Of a stretch of DNA of 64,000 bases, positions 62,174 through 64,000 are shown one piece after another. Every line of letters begins with the position of its first letter. Position 1 is the first letter of the stretch. A program made the position numbers and the translations under genes. Origin of the DNA: Pseudomonas brassicacearum subsp. brassicacearum. GTDB taxonomy: Bacteria > Pseudomonadota > Gammaproteobacteria > Pseudomonadales > Pseudomonadaceae. Under the pieces are notes generated by a model. That model was not told the origin of the DNA, searched no databases, and saw nothing but the letters and a program-made list of their open reading frames with translations. The stretch spans positions 1 to 64,000 of the forward strand of contig NZ_VZPJ01000022.1 of the NCBI RefSeq assembly GCF_008801605.1. Direction: 5' to 3'.

Positions 62174-63006
62174 GCGTGCCAACGGTTCTGGAAAAAATTC
62201 TGGCTCGCAAGGCCCAGGAAGTGGCTGAGCGCAGCGCTCGGGTCAGTCTGGCCGAGCTGGAAAACCTGGCGCGTTCAGCGGATGCGCCGCGCGGCTTTGC
62301 CCAGGCTCTGATCGATCAGGCCAAGAAAAAACAGCCGGCGGTGATTGCCGAAATAAAGAAGGCGTCCCCCAGCAAGGGCGTGATTCGTGAGCACTTCGTC
62401 CCGGCCGAGATCGCGCGAAGCTACGAGAAGGGTGGTGCGACCTGCCTCTCGGTGCTGACCGACGTCGACTTTTTTCAAGGGGCCGACGACTACCTGAAGC
62501 AGGCGCGGGCGGCATGCAAGTTGCCGGTGATCCGCAAGGATTTCATGATCGACCCGTACCAGATCATCGAAGCGCGTGCGCTGGGCGCCGACTGCGTACT
62601 GTTGATCGTTTCCGCCTTGGACGACGTGAAAATGGCCGAACTGGCGGCCGTTGCCAAAAGCGTCGGGCTGGATGTCCTGGTGGAAGTCCACGACGGTGAC
62701 GAGTTGGAGCGAGCCCTGAAAACCCTCGATACCAAACTGGTCGGCGTGAACAATCGCAACCTGCACACTTTCGAAGTGAGCCTGGAAACCACCCTGGACC
62801 TGTTGCCGCGCATTCCGCGCGATCGCCTGGTCATCACCGAAAGCGGCATCCTCAACCGGGCCGATGTCGAGCTGATGGAAGTCAGCGATGTGTACTCATT
62901 CCTGGTGGGCGAAGCGTTCATGCGCGCCGAGAACCCGGGTACGGAATTGCAGCGACTGTTCTTTCCTGAACGAGGCCTGCCGGTGAGCGGCTCGACGCTG
63001 GACTGA
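62170..63006 (+). CDS. trpC: indole-3-glycerol-phosphate synthase
   Basis: A 278-residue TIM-barrel enzyme. IAEIKKASPSKGVIRE, VIRKDFMIDPYQI and GVNNRNLHTFEV hold the conserved catalytic Lys/Glu residues. It is a monofunctional TrpC without the TrpF fusion seen in E. coli. Followed after three bases by the ligase-like gene. Confidence 0.97.
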   Translation: MSVPTVLEKILARKAQEVAERSARVSLAELENLARSADAPRGFAQALIDQAKKKQPAVIAEIKKASPSKGVIREHFVPAEIARSYEKGGATCLSVLTDVDFFQGADDYLKQARAACKLPVIRKDFMIDPYQIIEARALGADCVLLIVSALDDVKMAELAAVAKSVGLDVLVEVHDGDELERALKTLDTKLVGVNNRNLHTFEVSLETTLDLLPRIPRDRLVITESGILNRADVELMEVSDVYSFLVGEAFMRAENPGTELQRLFFPERGLPVSGSTLD

Positions 63007-63009
63007 TCC

Positions 63010-63711
63010 ATGTCGCCTGTGATTTCCCTCACCGTCGAAGCTGGCCTGCAAGCCGAACAGGATCTGTTGGCCAGCATCTGCGCGGGCGACGCCGAGTTCG
63101 GCCTGCTGTTCTGGCAGCCCAACGATCGTGCGCTGGTGATGCCGCGTCGCTTGAGTCGCCTGCAGGGGTTTGAACACGCCTGTGAAGTATCGGCTGCTCA
63201 TGGCTGGCCTGTCTTGTTGCGTGAAACGGGTGGCGAACCGGTGCCGCAGTCGGCCGCTACCGTCAATATCGCCCTGGTCTACGCACCACCACGCAGCGAA
63301 GGTGACCACGGACGTATCGAAACCGGGTATCGCCGGTTGTGCGATCCCATTTGTCAGCTGTTGGACGAGTTGGGCGGGGTGGCTTCGCTGGGAGAGGTGG
63401 AAGGGGCTTTTTGTGACGGGCGCTTCAACGTCAATCTCGACGGCCGGAAAATGGTGGGCACCGCTCAGCGCTGGCGCCAGAGCAAGGGTGGTCAACGTCC
63501 GGTGGGGCTGGTTCATGGCGCGCTTTTGCTGGAGAACGAGCGCGAGTCCATGGTCGCGGCAGTCAATCGCTTCAATGAGGCCTGTGGCCTGGAGCAGCGA
63601 GTGCGGGCCGAGAGCCATATTGCCCTGCATGAAAAATTCCCGACGCCTCACGCGCTGGAGCGGCTCGACGTTTTGTACCGGAAGCTGCTGACCAATCTGC
63701 TGGGCCCTTAA
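63010..63711 (+). CDS. lipoate/biotin-ligase-fold protein
   Basis: A 233-residue protein resembling the BPL/LplA cofactor-ligase fold. GRFNVNLDGRKMVGTAQRWR matches the conserved D-G-x-K-I-x-G-x-A-Q region that contacts the carboxylate/adenylate, and HGALLLEN follows as in lipoate ligases. It lies three bases after trpC, so it is probably cotranscribed. Activity and substrate are unknown; it is not an obvious tryptophan gene. Confidence 0.7.
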   Translation: MSPVISLTVEAGLQAEQDLLASICAGDAEFGLLFWQPNDRALVMPRRLSRLQGFEHACEVSAAHGWPVLLRETGGEPVPQSAATVNIALVYAPPRSEGDHGRIETGYRRLCDPICQLLDELGGVASLGEVEGAFCDGRFNVNLDGRKMVGTAQRWRQSKGGQRPVGLVHGALLLENERESMVAAVNRFNEACGLEQRVRAESHIALHEKFPTPHALERLDVLYRKLLTNLLGP

Positions 63712-64000
63712 CGCGTTCCGAACACCACCATGGTCTTGCCTTTGACGTTGACCAGGTTGCGCTCTTCCAGATCCTTGAGAACGCGACCGACCATTTCACG
63801 CGAACAACCGACAATCCGCCCAATCTCTTGGCGGGTCACCTTGATCTGCATGCCGTCCGGGTGGGTCATGGCATCGGGCTGCTTGCACAGTTCCAGCAGG
63901 CAACGTGCGACACGTCCGGTGACGTCGAAAAATGCGAGATCGCCGACCTTGCGGGTGGTATTGCGCAGGCGTTGTGCGATTTGTCCGCTCAGGACGTAAA
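63708..64000 (-). CDS. vfr: Vfr (CRP-family cAMP regulator), 3' part only
   Basis: The C-terminal 96 residues of a CRP/FNR regulator; the N-terminal cAMP-binding part lies beyond the window end. The dimerisation helix (VLSGQIAQRLRNTTRKVGD), helix-turn-helix (TRQEIGRIVGCSREMVGRVL) and final GKTMVVFGTR match Vfr of P. aeruginosa. It converges on the ligase-like gene, the two stop codons overlapping. Confidence 0.93.
   Translation of the reverse strand, partial: YVLSGQIAQRLRNTTRKVGDLAFFDVTGRVARCLLELCKQPDAMTHPDGMQIKVTRQEIGRIVGCSREMVGRVLKDLEERNLVNVKGKTMVVFGTR

Overview
The window is chromosomal DNA of a fluorescent Pseudomonas, most likely of the P. fluorescens complex. The evidence is the high-GC coding style, the gene order pqq - dav - rmcA - rpoD - dnaG - rpsU - tsaD - lptD - amgK/murU - agt - rpe - trp - vfr (familiar from P. 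putida and P. aeruginosa), and many copies of the REP/REPIN repeat built on GTGGGAGCGAGCTTGCTCGC. It is almost all core genome: I see no prophage, insertion sequence, CRISPR array or defence island, and one tRNA gene.

Layout. 1-8.0 kb (minus): the PQQ cofactor cluster pqqF-A-B-C-D-E plus an S9 peptidase (pqqM), with a terminator-like hairpin after pqqA. 8.0-13.5 kb (minus): lysine catabolism davB-davA, an Lrp/AsnC regulator and a large uncharacterised membrane-anchored protein. 13.8-16.3 kb (minus): protocatechuate 3,4-dioxygenase pcaHG and its LysR regulator pcaQ, with a PcaQ-type operator at the pcaQ stop codon. 16.4-25.0 kb (minus): tRNA-CAT, the c-di-GMP protein RmcA and the macromolecular synthesis genes rpsU-dnaG-rpoD. 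25.2-29.1 kb: tsaD, plsY, folB-folK and cca. 29.1-34.0 kb (minus): the prkA-yeaH-spoVR stress module. 34.3-41.9 kb (minus): glpE and the envelope/RNA-modification chain lptD-surA-pdxA-rsmA-apaG-apaH. 42.1-45.6 kb: amgK-murU (MurNAc recycling), a DjlA-like co-chaperone and a DUF3530 protein. 45.7-53.6 kb (plus): the AgtS/AgtR-type two-component system and the AgtABCD-type ABC importer. 53.8-64 kb: an iron alcohol dehydrogenase, rpe-gph, trpE, the esterase autotransporter estP (minus), trpG-D-C, a lipoate-ligase-like gene and the 3' part of vfr.

How it fits together. DavB and DavA turn lysine into 5-aminovalerate, and the Agt importer of P. aeruginosa carries 5-aminovalerate and 4-aminobutyrate, so production and uptake of one metabolite sit about 40 kb apart. 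The two trp transcription units are separate, but each is preceded by an almost identical Trp-containing peptide ending RWRWR, then a stop codon, ten bases and a CCGGC hairpin. Upstream of trpE that peptide is the C-terminus of Gph; upstream of trpG it is a free 28-codon ORF.

The most interesting signals are regulatory or structural: the duplicated trp leader, the cca ribosome binding site inside a terminator-like hairpin, a strand-specific paired rpsU leader, the PcaQ operator, a FolK paralogue lacking several catalytic residues, an unknown propeller-like membrane protein with no normal start codon at its true N-terminus, and REPINs inserted between functionally paired genes.
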